Positions 1 through 11,073 of a stretch of 64,000 bases of DNA are shown here, piece after piece. Source of the stretch: Adiantum capillus-veneris (taxonomy: Eukaryota > Streptophyta > Polypodiopsida > Polypodiales > Pteridaceae); contig CM043967.1 of NCBI GenBank assembly GCA_014529385.2, positions 11,422,001 to 11,486,000 on the forward strand, given 5' to 3'. The notes under the pieces are model-generated. The model had not been told where the DNA came from. It made no database searches and worked only from the letters and a program-made list of their open reading frames with translations. The stretch's first letter is position 1. The number at the start of each line of letters is the position of its first letter. Both the position numbers and the translations under genes were made by a program.

Positions 1-415
1 TAGTTCCTCACTTATCATTACTCTTCTTGCTAGCATACATAATAGCATAGTAATGAAGATGGAAAAGATGGAAATCTTAAGCATTGAAGCATGACTCTTG
101 GTTGGATTTGCATTCCATAGCCAAGAGTGTTGGTGTAGGCTTTCACTCTCACAAGCTTGGAGAAGGAGGTGGTGTTCCTCAACTTTCACCAAGTGAGAAT
201 TTGGATCCACAAACTTGCACGTTGCTCTTTGATAGACCATCTCCTTTTGGACCCCTATTGAGGTGCAACCATCTCTCCTTTTGGTCCCGTGTTGAGACAG
301 GTGTAGAAGCACATGTCTCTATTCTAACTCTTGTTCTTGTTTATTCTCCCACATTAATTGATCAGTTTAATATGAGAAAATCATTTGGTAAAGTTAGATA
401 TTATATTTTATGACA
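1..415 (-). mobile_element. 3' LTR fragment of family E element (E3)
   Basis: This is a minus-strand LTR entering from outside the window. Positions about 205-415 match 39040-39233 directly and 16431-16640 in reverse complement; positions 1-200 match 26370-26560 in reverse complement. The LTR starts on the minus strand at 415 with TGTCATAAAA, directly beside a purine tract. Compared with the split E2 LTR, this copy has lost the 57-bp repeat segment and everything up to the 26.5-kb segment, so it carries an internal deletion near 205. It is non-coding; an open frame at 84-413 is incidental. Confidence 0.8.
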
Positions 416-430
416 TTACCTCTCTCTTGA
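416..430 (-). promoter_or_regulatory. polypurine tract of E3
   Basis: On the minus strand this reads TCAAGAGAGAGGTAA and lies immediately before the LTR start TGTCA. The same tract and spacing recur at 39234-39248 beside the E1 LTR. That fixes the LTR boundary and the minus orientation. It would prime plus-strand DNA synthesis in a live element. Confidence 0.75.
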
Positions 431-788
431 AATCATAGTCGTCCTCAACTATGAGCTAGAGAAGATAAAGCCTAGTCATTAGTCCATGTTTCTTAGCTGG
501 TAGAGGATCCCTTTTTACCCTACGACATCATTCCAAGATGGATGACTAGTCCATTTGGTGCTTGGGAGACGTAGCTGCCACAAGCATGTCTGCTCTTTAG
601 TCCATATCATACTTCCAAAGTAGAGTGACAAGTTCTACTTGGTGTTTGGAAGACGTCGTCACCACAAACATGATTCTAAGCATGCATACTTTTAAATTTG
701 TGCACAATAAAAAGAGAACTAGTCTTATAAGACAAAAACATTTTTCATTTAGAATGCATTTTCATATGCTTACTGTAGTGCAGCATTT
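431..788 (-). other. 3' untranslated internal region of E3
   Basis: This non-coding stretch lies between the lost integrase and the 3' LTR. It aligns directly with 39249-39616, downstream of the E1 integrase relic, with scattered substitutions. Similarity stops near 788, where fragment A begins, so E3 was truncated or interrupted there. Short open frames here (for example 625-834) have no family features. Confidence 0.7.
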
Positions 789-817
789 TAGCTCTCCAAG
801 GAGAGCTAGAAGACAGG

Positions 818-2456
818 ATGACTATCATCACTGATCTCCAAAGGCACGTGCAAGAGCTGAAGGCAGAAGTAGAACAACATCAGATAGCCAGAGATAGGCA
901 ACAAAAAGAAATAAAGGAGTTAGGTGATCTACTCACCAAATTATCTGATGCCTGCAAAGCAAAAGATGAGGAGCTGACAGAAGTTACGAATGAACTTCTT
1001 ACAACCTCTCTGTCAGCTCAGAAAATTTAGGTGCAATTAGATGTTGCGAATGCTTCTATGCATTATTCTGAATAGAGGATCAATGATCATGCCATTTTCT
1101 TACGGCAAATCAGAGAAAACCCAACCGTGGCCTCGATCAAAGGAACTGACAAAGTGTATAAGGCACTTGAAAATAAAAACAAAGACCTAGAATTGGAATT
1201 AAAGTTAGAACAATCACAGCGCAGGGACCTGGCATTGATGCGGGTTCAAAGAGAGGAGAAGCTTCTAGAGGAGATAGCAAAACTCAAGCGGATAAATGAA
1301 CTCCTCAGAGATGGAAAACCAGACACGCAGGAAGAGGCAGGCACTTCAGAGCTGCCCACAGACATACATACCCTCGGTCTCGTTTACTGAGTTTGAGACA
1401 CAGTCAACAACAGAGCCGAGTGGTAATAAAGATTTTCAGATTAACATCATGGATGAAGACACAGTGCCAATGGTCCAACTGTCAAAAGCTGAAGAAGATG
1501 CACTGAAGGAGAAGATCACCCTAGAGGTGGATGATCAGTGGAAAGCTGCTATGGATTGGGAGTTGAGAGTTTTACACTCTGTCAACATCACTCAACTCAC
1601 TCCCAATTAGATCAACGCTCAATGGCACCAACAATCCCTACAGTACCCTCTCATCAAAGTAGAACTATTACAGGTGAAAGAAAGGCTGTACAAAGATATG
1701 CAAGAAGATGGCGCAGATAAAGACCACCCAAAGTGGAGGTTAAGCTGGCTAAACAAGAATCCGAGATACCTGATTCTATTCACAAGAGCACCTGCGGCCC
1801 TTCAAAGAGATCTGACCTTCTGTCTTGTACCCAGAGGAAGGACATGGCAAGTGCATGAAGCACTGCAAAAGAAGAGTCCAACTTGGCTTACCTTCCCCAG
1901 GCTGCCAGCTCCAGAGAGAGCCCAAGCGACAGAGGAATACATGGTGAAAACCCTAACGGGCGGCATGTCTTTCTTCAAGAGCCTGCCAGATCTTTCCTGT
2001 GCCATGTTGTATAAAATTTAAAGAATGTTTCTAGCATGTATACAAGTTTTTAATAAGCCTGAGCAAATAGGAGACCCATGGCTATCATTCTTGGAAGGAA
2101 ACAAAGGCTTATGCTACGATCTGAGTGGGAAATCTTCAGAAGAGGTCCTTTATGGATTCTATGCCAGATGCACGTTCTTGCCATCGAATAATATGTTGGC
2201 CTTTGAAGAAACTTTCTACACTGAATTCTTCACCTGGTGAACGAAGATATTTGCACCCGCGATCAGTAACCTAACATCCAGGTTTGTAGGATACTTTGTG
2301 GTGGAGCTGAAGAATTAAGTAACAATGCAATTTCTGCAAGTGCTCGACAAAGAACGAAGAATTAGATACCAGAAGGCACTGGACGCGTATAAAGATCGCC
2401 TCGCCAGCCGTCAATCTGAAGACTATTTCAGCCCACAAAGCTGTGTCAAGGGATGA
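818..2456 (+). pseudogene. third ORF (envelope-position, coiled coil), C-terminal part, element A
   Basis: The coding trace runs through several frames. Residues from 818 to about 1300 are rich in E, K, Q and L with heptad-like spacing, as in a coiled coil. From about 1440 it matches the C-terminal half of the large F ORF at 45463-48893. Shared words include PTWL, EYMVKT or QYMVKT, DLSC, FLPS and AFEE(A/T)FYT(G/E)FF. Stops or frame changes lie near 1030, 1390, 1608, 2019 and 2238. The reading ends at TGA 2454-2456, only 7 bases before the polypurine tract, so this is the last gene of the element. Its function is unknown. The position resembles the env-like ORF of Athila-type elements, but no signal peptide or membrane segment is visible. 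It is not functional as it stands. Confidence 0.75.
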
Positions 2457-2463
2457 CACATGC

Positions 2464-2478
2464 GAGGAGGGGGGGAAA
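2464..2478 (+). promoter_or_regulatory. polypurine tract of element A
   Basis: GAGGAGGGGGGGAAA lies directly before TGTTAGCAGC, the start of the LTR. It would be the plus-strand primer of reverse transcription. Its position right after the third-ORF stop confirms the plus orientation of A. Confidence 0.9.
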
Positions 2479-3242
2479 TGTTAGCAGCAAGCTAACACAG
2501 ACACCGTTTTTCGGAGTTCTCTTTGTAAAACATTTATTATTTTGATGAATTGGGAATATTGTAACTCCTATTCTCTCGAAAAAACTTTGTAATTAATGAG
2601 CCGGGGCTACAAGCTTCCAGATTGTATCAACCAGTCATTTTCCAGCTTTGGTAGAACTCCATACTATTAGTTTTGACCACCCAAAAATCTTGGCTAAGGT
2701 ATAAAAGCCAATTTTTGTAAGTTTTTTATAAGTTTTGAATAAGAAATACACAACGTGAGCTAACGGCGCTCACTTCTCTCCTTCTCGTGCTTCCTACTCC
2801 CTCTTCGGTTGTCACATTGAGATTGCATTTGTTGCATTGCAACCGTAGGTAAGAGCTCTACGCATTGACGTAAGCCATTCACAGTATTTCGTATCTTTTG
2901 GTATCGCCGACCCGCAGCCTAATTTCATCATAACTAGGAATTTACATGTTCAAATAAAAAACTAAGGATAGGCGGGGTATTGGGACATCATTGCTAAGCA
3001 TTTAGATGCATTCTGGGTCGAAAACAACTAGGTCAAAAATCCACTGTTGTTAATAATCGCGATTTTGGAACGACCTAAAGTGGGGTTTGAGACCATAGGC
3101 ATGTGTGCTTAGGTCTTATAAACTTGTCCTAGAAGTTTCGTTACGTTTGGATGTCATTTGATGCTGTAACGGATGTGATTTGCTTGCCGATGAGCGATTG
3201 GCTTTTGGTGATTTCAGTCACTTAAGTGTAGCCTGAGTTAGA
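2479..3242 (+). mobile_element. 3' LTR of element A (truncated)
   Basis: It starts TGTTAGCAGCAAGC and matches the complete B LTR (37877-38794, minus strand) along its whole length. It holds a TATA box at 2700-2707 and the palindrome-related word GTTAATAATCGCGATT at about 3051. It stops at 3242, where TGTGAGGTCC of element C begins. Confidence 0.85.
2700..2707 (+). promoter_or_regulatory. TATA box of element A LTR
   Basis: The word TATAAAAG in the context AAGGTATAAAAGCC is about 220 bases into the LTR. The same word is at 38569-38576 in the related B LTR. This would place the U3/R border about 30 bases downstream. It is a prediction from sequence only. Confidence 0.55.
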
Positions 3243-6200
3243 TGTGAGGTCCCCAAATCCGCCGACACCAAAAGTGGGATGGGACTTTTGACAGGACTCT
3301 AGGCCTAATAAAATCCAAGTCCCTAAACAAGAAGAATTCCAGGGAATTCACGCTTACCATTGATAATGGTTTAGGTTTATAGCCCTAGAAGGAGACCTAG
3401 TCCTGTCTCGCAGTGAAAACGAGACAACTTGTTGAATTAAAAAAAAACTATTCTGGCCCTATAACTTCCATTGTTCAGATTAAGGTTTCCTTAGCAAACG
3501 TTTTTTCCCCCCTAACATATGTGAGGGCATAGTCGTTGGTGGATTCCTCTTCCAAGAGAAGAAGTTTCTAGACGTTTTTAGTACGCGGGAATGAATGGTT
3601 ACCCGATTAATCAGGTCCACCTGTCCATGATTGACAACCTTAGTCAATCCCCACTTACCACCCCGCACTCACACATGATTCTGTGTTGTTTAATTACTAC
3701 CACATTCTTATCACGATTAAAACAATGATTTCTTTTAACTTTCATAACTGAATTTCATTAAGACAACCCTTGAAAACAGTATTGAAAACATTCTTTTAGC
3801 AAACAAACATCTTTAGACTTAAGACAAGGTACTGTCATTCTGAAGTATCTCCGACCAGTACTGACTTGTCTCAAGACCACCTATACAGGGGTGAAAAAAC
3901 GGCACCCATTCCTTATTTATAAAAACCGGGGTGGAAAAAGCCATCACCCACAGTCCGAGCACCCATACGCCAACCGATTGCCCATACAACCGGGCGGTTC
4001 CTCTAGGATAAACTTGATATCCTAAGTAATATCCACAAGCACAAACAAGCACGGGGTAAAGACTCCACGCGCACTGAGGAAACCGACTCATCCATGGCGG
4101 AATCGCCATCATTACTCATTACCTGGAGTAAAATATTCCAAGGAATCAAAGGTGTCTTGAGACAAGCTGTTTTAAGGATGGTCAAACATTTCTTTCCTAG
4201 GTCAATCAGTCATAACCCAATCAATTCTTTCCTATTTACAATCATTGCTCGTTGGTTTCTGGGAAGTTACCTTCCATTTACAGCCAGTTTATCCTTCCTA
4301 ATTCTTATGTATGCAATGTTAACTTAGAAATGAACTTTAATATAATTAAAGACTTAAGTAAAAAAAATAGAAATCCACCTGGACTGGACGTCCATGTGCT
4401 ACTGCGCTGGTGCCTGCAGACTTTCCTCCGTAGGCCTATGACTAGGCCCAGCCTCATGGTCATGAGTGGATTTATTTCTTTTGTTGCTAATATCCTCCTC
4501 CTCGGTAAGAGAATTTCCTATGGTTCTCTTTGGATCCATATTGGCAGCCTTTATAAAAGGACTTAATCGATTAGAGGATTAATTGAATAATCTCTTTTAT
4601 TCTTTTTTACCCAAAAATAAGGATTTTTGGAATAATTAGGTATCCTTGTTAGTTTATTGGAAGAGATATTTCTCTTGCAACTTCCTTGTACTATTAGTAT
4701 TTTCCCATAATTATCATATAATTAGGGGAGCTATTTTACTAGGTTTCGCCTTAGTCTATATTCCGAGAATATACTATATTTAGCCTTAGTAAATTATATT
4801 TCCTATCTGCTAGTGGATTACTCACCCTAGATATAATTTGATATGTTCTATCTTTAAGAATTTTCTGGTTAACTCATAAAATTGATTTATAACTTTTCCC
4901 TTCTATACTTATGGTCTAATTTAGGTAAAATTTACCGACAGTAATTTGTTATACCAATTATTTAGGCTAAGGTAATTTTCCCAACCTTCAATACTGATTT
5001 ATGACCTCTGGTAATTATTGGGTAGTTATGTAAACTCATTTACTAATTTCCTTTCTCTAGTTTATACACAAAATCGGTTACTTTTAATGAAGATAATTAT
5101 CTAAACTAATTATCTAAGGTTGAGATATTTACCACACGTTCCTCAAGGTGTATCTTACCTCTGATAATTATCTCAAAGGTTTTTGGATTAATTTATATTT
5201 TGCCCCTTTTATTTTCCCTTAAATATAGTGTAATTCTGCTAAAATAATTAGTTAAACTAATTATTTGAGGTTGAGATATTTATCATGGGTTCCATAAAAT
5301 GTGATTTACCTCTGATAATTATCTCAAAGCATTTTGATTAGTTTGGTATTTCCTCTCTTTTTATTTTTCCTTGAAAATAGTGTAATTCTACTGGGATAAT
5401 TAGTTAAACTAATTATTTGAAGTTAAAATAATTACCACGGGTTTCAAAAATGTGATTTACCTCTGATAATTATCTCAAATCATTTTGGATTAGTTTTCTA
5501 CTTTTGCCCTTGTATTTTTTCCTAAAAATAGTGTAATTTTGTTGAGATAATTAGTTAAACTAATTATATGAGGTTAAGATAACTATTATGAGTTTTAAAA
5601 GTAGTGTTTTTGCTCTGATAATTATGTCAAAGCGTTTTGGATTAGTTTACTATTTTCCCCCTTTTATTTTTCGCAAAAAAATAGTGTAATTGTACTGAGA
5701 TAATTAGTCAAATTAATTATCTAAATTTAAGATAATTATCACAAGTTTCATAGCATGTGATTTACCTCTGATAATTATCTCATAGCATTTTGGATTAGTT
5801 TGCTATTTTCCCCTTTTCATTTTCCCCAAAAAATAGTGTAATTCTGCTGAGATAATTAGTTAAATTAATTATCTAAGGCTAAGATAATTATCACGGGTTT
5901 CATAACATGTGATTTACCTTTGATAATTATCTCCAAGAGTTTTGGATTAGTTTCCTATTTTTCCTTTTTTATTTTTCCCTAAAAACAGTGTAATTCTACT
6001 GAGATAATTGATTAAACTAATTATTAGAGCTTAAGATAATTTCATGGATTCCATAAGATGTGATTTACGTTTGATAGTTATCTCAAAATATTTTGGATTA
6101 TTTTGATCATTTCCCCCTTTACTTTTCTCTTAAAAATAGTGTAATTCTGCTTAAATAATTCTAAAAATTACTCAAAAAGTTACAAGATAATTTTCCTAGC

Positions 6201-6474
6201 ATATAGTCTAACAAAGCTCTAATAATTATCTCATCTTAATCTAAATTTAATTAGTATAAATATCATTAATTTATTGTTAAAATGAGTAATTTCAGTTCTA
6301 ATATGATGTAATAATTAATTAGCTTAGTATCCCTAAGCTTAATCACAATAATCAGCAAAAATTTTGAATTAGGAGAGAATTTTAGAGTATACATAGGTTT
6401 AATCTTCAATTAATTAAGAAAATTGTAAATAGGTGAACCTAGTTTTACTAATTAAAAAAGGTTAGTGCTAATTG
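3243..6474 (-). mobile_element. 3' LTR of element C (5' end deleted)
   Basis: Positions 3243-3805 match 43926-44478 and positions about 4540-6474 match about 60665-62840, the two halves of the D LTR. D continues about 610 bases further to its LTR start at 63449. C lacks that stretch: its integrase frame joins the LTR at AATTAGCACTAA, which looks like a deletion with a short shared word. The full LTR would then be about 3.8 kb. It includes the 152-bp tandem array. Open frames inside (3819-4566) show no family features. Confidence 0.75.
4900..6250. repeat. 152-bp AT-rich tandem repeat inside the C LTR
   Basis: Copies of the word GTGATTTACCTCTGATAATT begin near 5147, 5301, 5453, 5757, 5909 and 6060, with a diverged copy near 5606. 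This gives a period close to 152 bases and about eight units. Each unit carries a dyad of the form GATAATTAG, then about five bases, then CTAATTATC, plus further TAATTATC words. The same array, with similar spacing, occurs at about 61000-62500 in D. It is therefore a fixed part of this LTR family and not a random satellite insertion. Confidence 0.85.
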
Positions 6475-7566
6475 TTCGAAAAATCGATCAGACCGTTTTT
6501 TATCAGCATAATGTTTTTGGCGGTCCTTAGCTACCTGAATGTCTGTCGTATGGCTTTGGTTTGGGCATCCATCTCCTCCAATATTTGCTTTGAAGCTTCT
6601 ACTCTTGTAGTAGGGTCAGAAAAGTTTAGGGGTGATATACATTCATGCCCATAAAGAGCATTAAATGGTGGCATCCCAATGCTTTTATGAAATGAGGAAT
6701 TATAGGCAAATTCCACCAGAGAAATAAATTGTATCCATTTCCAGGGTTCTCTACTACACTAGGCTCTAAGGATGTCTTCAATAACTTGATTCACTCTTTC
6801 CGTCTGGCCGTCTGTCTGAGGGTGATAGGATGTACTGAAACATAGTTGGGTACCTAAGGATTCAAATAAAGCTTTCCAGAATTTTGAAGTAAATTTTGCA
6901 TCTCTGTCACCGACTATTCTCTTAGGAAGTCCGTGTAATCTGAAGATCTCTTTCATAAATAAACGGCTTATGTCTGATGCAGTGTAAGTTGTTTTCACAG
7001 GCATCAAATGAGATACTTTAGTCAGCATATCCACTACCACCATAATGGAGTCGTAACCTCCTTGAACAGTGGGAAGGTCTGTTACAAAGTCCATGCTAAT
7101 GAGTTCCCACTTCATTTGAGGAATGTCCAGAGGTTGAAGTTTTCCTGGCATCATTACTCGTCCAACGAAGTATATCTCCTTTCATTCCTGGCTAGAAATA
7201 GCTTTTCCTTATGGCATTAAGGGTCTTTGCATAGCCAGGATGTCCGACAGCTGGAGCGTTGTGTCCTTCATAAAGGATTAACTCCTTTAATGTTGGATTC
7301 TTAGGAATGTAAAGCCGATACTTATAATAGAGAAGCCCATCCTCAAGTGAATAATCCTTGATTCTGTCTTTCTCTTTCTCTTTTAGGTCCTGTTGATTAA
7401 TAACCTGTAGAAGTTTTTGATAATCCTCATCTTCCAAGGAAGCTTCCTTAACCTTGTTTAGGATCGGATTGTCGACTGTGGAAATAGCCCCAAGAAAAAC
7501 CTTACGGCTAAGGGCATCAGCAACTACATTCTCTTTCCCTGGTTTATATTTTATTTCAAAAATCAT
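6475..7566 (-). pseudogene. integrase of element C
   Basis: The trace begins with the end of RNase H (ALSR motif) and the H2C2 zinc region around 7300-7200. The core lies at 7154-6759, with D in MDFV, D in GDRDAKF and E in GQTERVN, so the DDE triad is present. The post-core segment (EFAYNSS, ALYGHEC) runs to 6531, and an AKDRQKHYADK-like segment to about 6478. Stops separate these parts near 7190, 7155, 6757 and 6530. The C-terminal domain is lost in the deletion that joins integrase to the LTR. The enzyme would have inserted the DNA copy into the genome; this copy cannot be functional. Confidence 0.85.
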
Positions 7567-8767
7567 ATTCCTGTAAGAGTTCTATCCATCTTCTCTGCCT
7601 CATGTTGAGTGTTGCTTGTGAAAAAACCCATTTTAGACTCTGATGATCAATGATTAACTGAAACTTTCCTCCTAGAAGATAGTGCCTCCAGAGTTTAAGA
7701 GCATGGATGCCAACTAGGAGTTCCAGATCATGAGTTGGATAATTCAGCTTGTGGATTCTTAATTTTTGAGAAGTAAAGGTGACTGGTCTGTCCTCTTGGT
7801 TTAAGACTCCTCCTATAGAGCAAGACCGCTGGCATTACTACTTCAAACTCTTGAGTGAAGTCAGGAAGTTTGAGTACAGGGGCTGATGTGAGATTTTGTT
7901 TTAGTTTGAAGAAACAGTCCTCCTGTTCTTTTTCCCATGTAAGTTTGGTTGTCTTTTTAAGTAGCTGCGTCAAGGGTGCGATGATGACTGCATTATCTTT
8001 GACGAAGATTCTATACCATCCTGTAATGCCCAAGAATCCTCGAATCTCACTGACCGTCTTGGGTTGTGGCCAATCTGTTATGTCCTTAATCTTTGCGGGG
8101 TCTAGTGAGATTCCTTCAGGATTTATTATAAAGACAAGATAACTAACTTCGGGCATGAAAAACACACATTTACTCATCTTGGCATATAACTGATGTTGGC
8201 GTAGAAGATGAAGAACTTTACGTACATGGCCTTCATGCTCTTTTTCATCTTTGGAATATACCAAGATATCGTCGAAAAACACCAACACAAAATCATCCAT
8301 ATATTCTCTGAATATATCCTGCATGAGACGATTAAAAGTAGTTGGAGCATTCGTAAGACCAAAAGGCATTACGATGAACTCATAATGCTCATACCGGGTG
8401 TTGAATGCAGTTTTTTAAATATCTGCCTCCTTAATTCGAATTTGATGGTAACCTGATCCGAGATCAATTTTTGTGAATACCTTGACTCCATGTAATCTAT
8501 CAAGTAATTCGTCGATGCAAGGGATATGATACTTATTCTTTACTGATACCTGGTTAAGTCTCCTATAATCGATGCAGAGACGTAAAGATCCATCCTTCTT
8601 GTTTTGGAATAGAACAGGCGCTCCCTAGGGTGAAATGCTTGGTCTTATGAATCCTTGTTCAATAAGCTGACGAAGCTGTTCTTTTAATTCAATAGCTTCA
8701 GGGAGGGACATTTTGTAGGGTCTTTTTGAAATTGGTTCACTACCTGGAAAGGTTTCTATTTCGTGGT
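7567..8767 (-). pseudogene. reverse transcriptase and RNase H of element C
   Basis: The RT fingers lie at about 8767-8370 and include QGFIRPS, KKDGSLR, DYRRLN and [10 protein letters not shown]. The palm follows at 8369 with [12 protein letters not shown] and the catalytic FFDD in [10 protein letters not shown]. The connection has GFLG and YR near 8000. RNase H continues from about 7950 to 7567 through frameshifts. At least one nonsense codon replaces the Trp of the usual SPWGAP motif (TAG on the minus strand near 8624). RT and RNase H would make the DNA copy from element RNA. Catalytic residues of RT survive, but the frame does not. Confidence 0.85.
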
Positions 8768-9430
8768 CTATGTCCCTTGGAGGAGGTAAATTTGAGAGAT
8801 CCTCAAGAAATATATCCGAAAATTCCTTAAGCCATTCTGGAGTTGTGTTGTCTCTTGAATCATCAGCCTTATTAAGTCAAAGATCTGTTGCCCCTTGCGT
8901 AACCCCTTCAGAAGTCGACTAGCCTTAACTAAATGAGCCTTAGGCTTCCCATTTGATCCTTGTACTAACTTTTCTTCACCTAAGTGATTTTTGAAGGATA
9001 GGTTCCCTTGAGCACAGTGAAAATGGGCTTGATTTTTTATTAACCAATCCATTCCTAGAATACCATCATAGATTCCTACTGGTAGAGTTCGAAAGTAAGA
9101 TGAAGTAAAGGTTCCTCCTAGTTCAAACTCAACTTCCCCAGCTGTAAATTGAGATAGAATCTCTTTCCCTTTTGCTAGTTCTATCACCAATTTCTTGGTG
9201 GGATATTGGTTCAATTTAAGTTTCCTTAAACATTTAGGGGAGATAAAAGAGTGTGTGTTGCCACAATCTATAAGTAGTTCAAAATTTTCACATTCTCTGT
9301 TTGCAGTGGTTTGGATGACAACATACTGTTGCCGAGCTCCAGGCTTATCAATGGCGGCAAAAAGAGTAGCTCTTTCATCTTCCTCATCCAGCAAGGTTGG
9401 CTCTCCCACTGCAGCATAAGCCTGGCTCCT
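8768..9430 (-). pseudogene. retropepsin (protease) of element C
   Basis: The frame is 213 codons from 9409. The active-site region reads LLIDCGNTHSFIS, where D-S/T-G-A is expected, so two positions around the catalytic Asp are altered (Cys for Ser/Thr, Asn for Ala). The second family motif ILGMDWL is intact. In a live element this would cut the Gag-Pol polyprotein. It follows gag and precedes RT, the normal gypsy order. Confidence 0.8.
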
Positions 9431-10190
9431 CTACCTCTTCCTCTGCCTCATCCTCTATTTCCTCTACCTCTTTGATTATTTCCTTGTCCTATTTGAGTCT
9501 GAGGAGTGGTTCCAGCAGTAACTCGAGGATTTTGCCCCTCGAGTCATTGGCTCCTGTAGTGCCCCATTCTATTGCATCCATAACATCTGATATTTGGAAA
9601 AGTCCTCTCTATAGCGGCTGCAGCTGACACTACCCTTCGTTGATTTCCTTGGTTGTAATTTCCCCTTTCTCTTCCTCTAAAGTTATTGTAGTTGTAATAG
9701 CTCCTTGCAGGGGGGTTTCCTTCAGCTGCAAGCGGTTTAGCTCTCAGAAGAGCATCTTGAATAGATATGGGTCTCATAGCTTCTAAGCGGGTACTTAAAG
9801 GTTTGTTTAGACCCTGGCAGAAACAAGCAATCTGTTGTTCCATTGTTATTGGTGGTGCATAACGTCGTAAAGACACATATTTGGTGTAGTACTCTTCCAA
9901 AGTAAGCCCTAACTGTTTGAGGGCGAAGAATTCATTCATTTTGATAGCTTGGTGAGCTGGAGGAAGATATCTTTCTTTCACTGCCTGCTTCATTCTTTCC
10001 CAGGAGGGACTAATGGAAGGGTTATCTCCGAAGAAGTTCCTGCTACCAAGAAATAGTCATCCATGGCGTCGAGCCAGGCTTCGGCATCACGTTCTAAGTT
10101 GGTTCCCTCTCCCTTGAAAGTTGGGAGTTGAACCTGTTTTAGTAGTAGTTTCTTTTCCTGGGTGGGAGTGTAGAGGCTTTTTGCATTACC
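9431..10190 (-). pseudogene. gag of element C
   Basis: The N-terminal gag trace (FKGEG, DAEAWLDAMDDYF) lies at about 10130-10010 and is frameshifted from the core at 9993-9544. The core has LTLEEYYTKYVSLRRYAP and FCQGLNKPL, typical of the retrotransposon gag domain. A CX2CX4HX4C zinc knuckle starts CYGCNRMGH, but its last Cys codon is TGA (9544-9546), so the knuckle ends in a stop. Beyond it the trace is Arg/Gly-rich. Gag would form the particle and bind RNA. Confidence 0.8.
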
Positions 10191-10394
10191 CTGGGTTTTT
10201 AATTAATGAAGATCTTTTAGTGATAACAATAATTTTGTGTTGTCATGCAATTTTTCTAATCTTTATACTTTCAAAATTTTTGAATGAAAATAGAAATCCG
10301 ACAATTACTATAACTATCCCAATTAAATTACACAAAGCATGTCATAAAACCATGGTATATACAAGAGTTAATACAACACTGACTCATACTATGT

Positions 10395-10462
10395 ACAAGA
10401 TGGACTCATGCCATATACAAGATGGATTCATACTATATACAAGATGGACTCATGCTATATAA
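10395..10462. repeat. 22-bp tandem repeat, three copies
   Basis: The unit TACAAGATGGACTCATGCCATA recurs three times with a few substitutions and runs into TATAAAAGG. It lies between the pre-gag ORF and gag of element C. The open frame across it on the plus strand is a by-product. Confidence 0.8.
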
Positions 10463-10475
10463 AAGGTGTAACTCT

Positions 10476-10985
10476 CTATACCAAAATCCTCTTCACCACT
10501 GGTGGGTCTGACAGGGGATCAAAAAATATAACATCTTTTGGTCCCCTAAATTTTGGGCCTACCCTCATGGGTCTAATCCTACCTAGGTATATTACTTTGG
10601 CTACCTGATCATATACCCACTGATTTTGTGAAACTTCTACCCCATCCATAGTAATGGTCTGATCTTGATCTTCAGTCCCACTGAAAAAGAAAACTTCGAT
10701 GGTCCGAAGTGTTTCTACCCACTTGAGTCTTTTCAAATTGAGTGCCAAACCTTCTATCTGTCCCGCATCAATTAGGAAAATTCCGCCAAACTGTGACCAG
10801 CTGATTCCCCATGTAGGAGGAGGGGAAAACATTTCATCTAGTAATTTCATGATGCTCTTGCGAAATAAAAATTTACTGGAGTTGCAAGCAGCCTCAAACA
10901 TGATGTTGAAAATCACAAACTTTCGGTAAGCTTGGTGGATATTTTCCTGTATTGATAAGGAAATTCTCATTTCACAACATACCAT
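10476..10985 (-). CDS. uncharacterised pre-gag ORF of element C
   Basis: An intact 169-codon frame starts 75 bases downstream of the primer binding site and ends well before gag, in the same orientation. I do not recognise a family. The N-terminal third is hydrophobic and basic (FVIFNIMFEAACNSSK). The middle has PPPTWGISWSQFGGIFLID. The C-terminal part is Pro- and Arg-rich (RIRPMRVGPKFRGPKD). It is the only sizeable unbroken frame in C, although gag and pol are full of stops. It could be a gag N-terminal extension, a captured gene piece, or a chance frame. I would not assign a function. Confidence 0.4.
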   Translation of the reverse strand: MVCCEMRISLSIQENIHQAYRKFVIFNIMFEAACNSSKFLFRKSIMKLLDEMFSPPPTWGISWSQFGGIFLIDAGQIEGLALNLKRLKWVETLRTIEVFFFSGTEDQDQTITMDGVEVSQNQWVYDQVAKVIYLGRIRPMRVGPKFRGPKDVIFFDPLSDPPVVKRILV

Positions 10986-11059
10986 AATTAAAAATGCAAT
11001 ATAACTTGTGCCTATTCTTTCAACTTTGTCATTCTAGGGTCAGGACCTTGTTAAACCAT

Positions 11060-11071
11060 GCTCTGATACCA
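11060..11071 (-). promoter_or_regulatory. primer binding site of element C (tRNA-iMet type)
   Basis: On the minus strand TGGTATCAGAGC lies two bases inside the LTR end (CTCACA at 11074). This word is the standard plant primer site complementary to initiator tRNA-Met. It fixes the 5' end and the minus orientation of C. Confidence 0.9.
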
Positions 11072-11073
11072 CT

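Larger units (their letters stand above)
789..3242 (+). mobile_element. 3' fragment of gypsy-type element A
   Basis: This fragment consists of the end of a third ORF, a polypurine tract and a 3' LTR. The LTR matches the element B LTR at 37960-38794 in reverse complement, so A and B are one family. It lacks gag, pol and the 5' LTR. The 3' LTR is cut at 3242, where the LTR end of element C starts; the B copy shows that about 80-90 bases of A's LTR are missing. The segment between integrase and the third ORF in this family cannot be seen here. Confidence 0.8.

Noticed and set aside
3819-4566. Overlapping open frames in the C LTR on both strands
   Set aside because: They lie in LTR sequence, show no domain and are not shared in frame with the D LTR.
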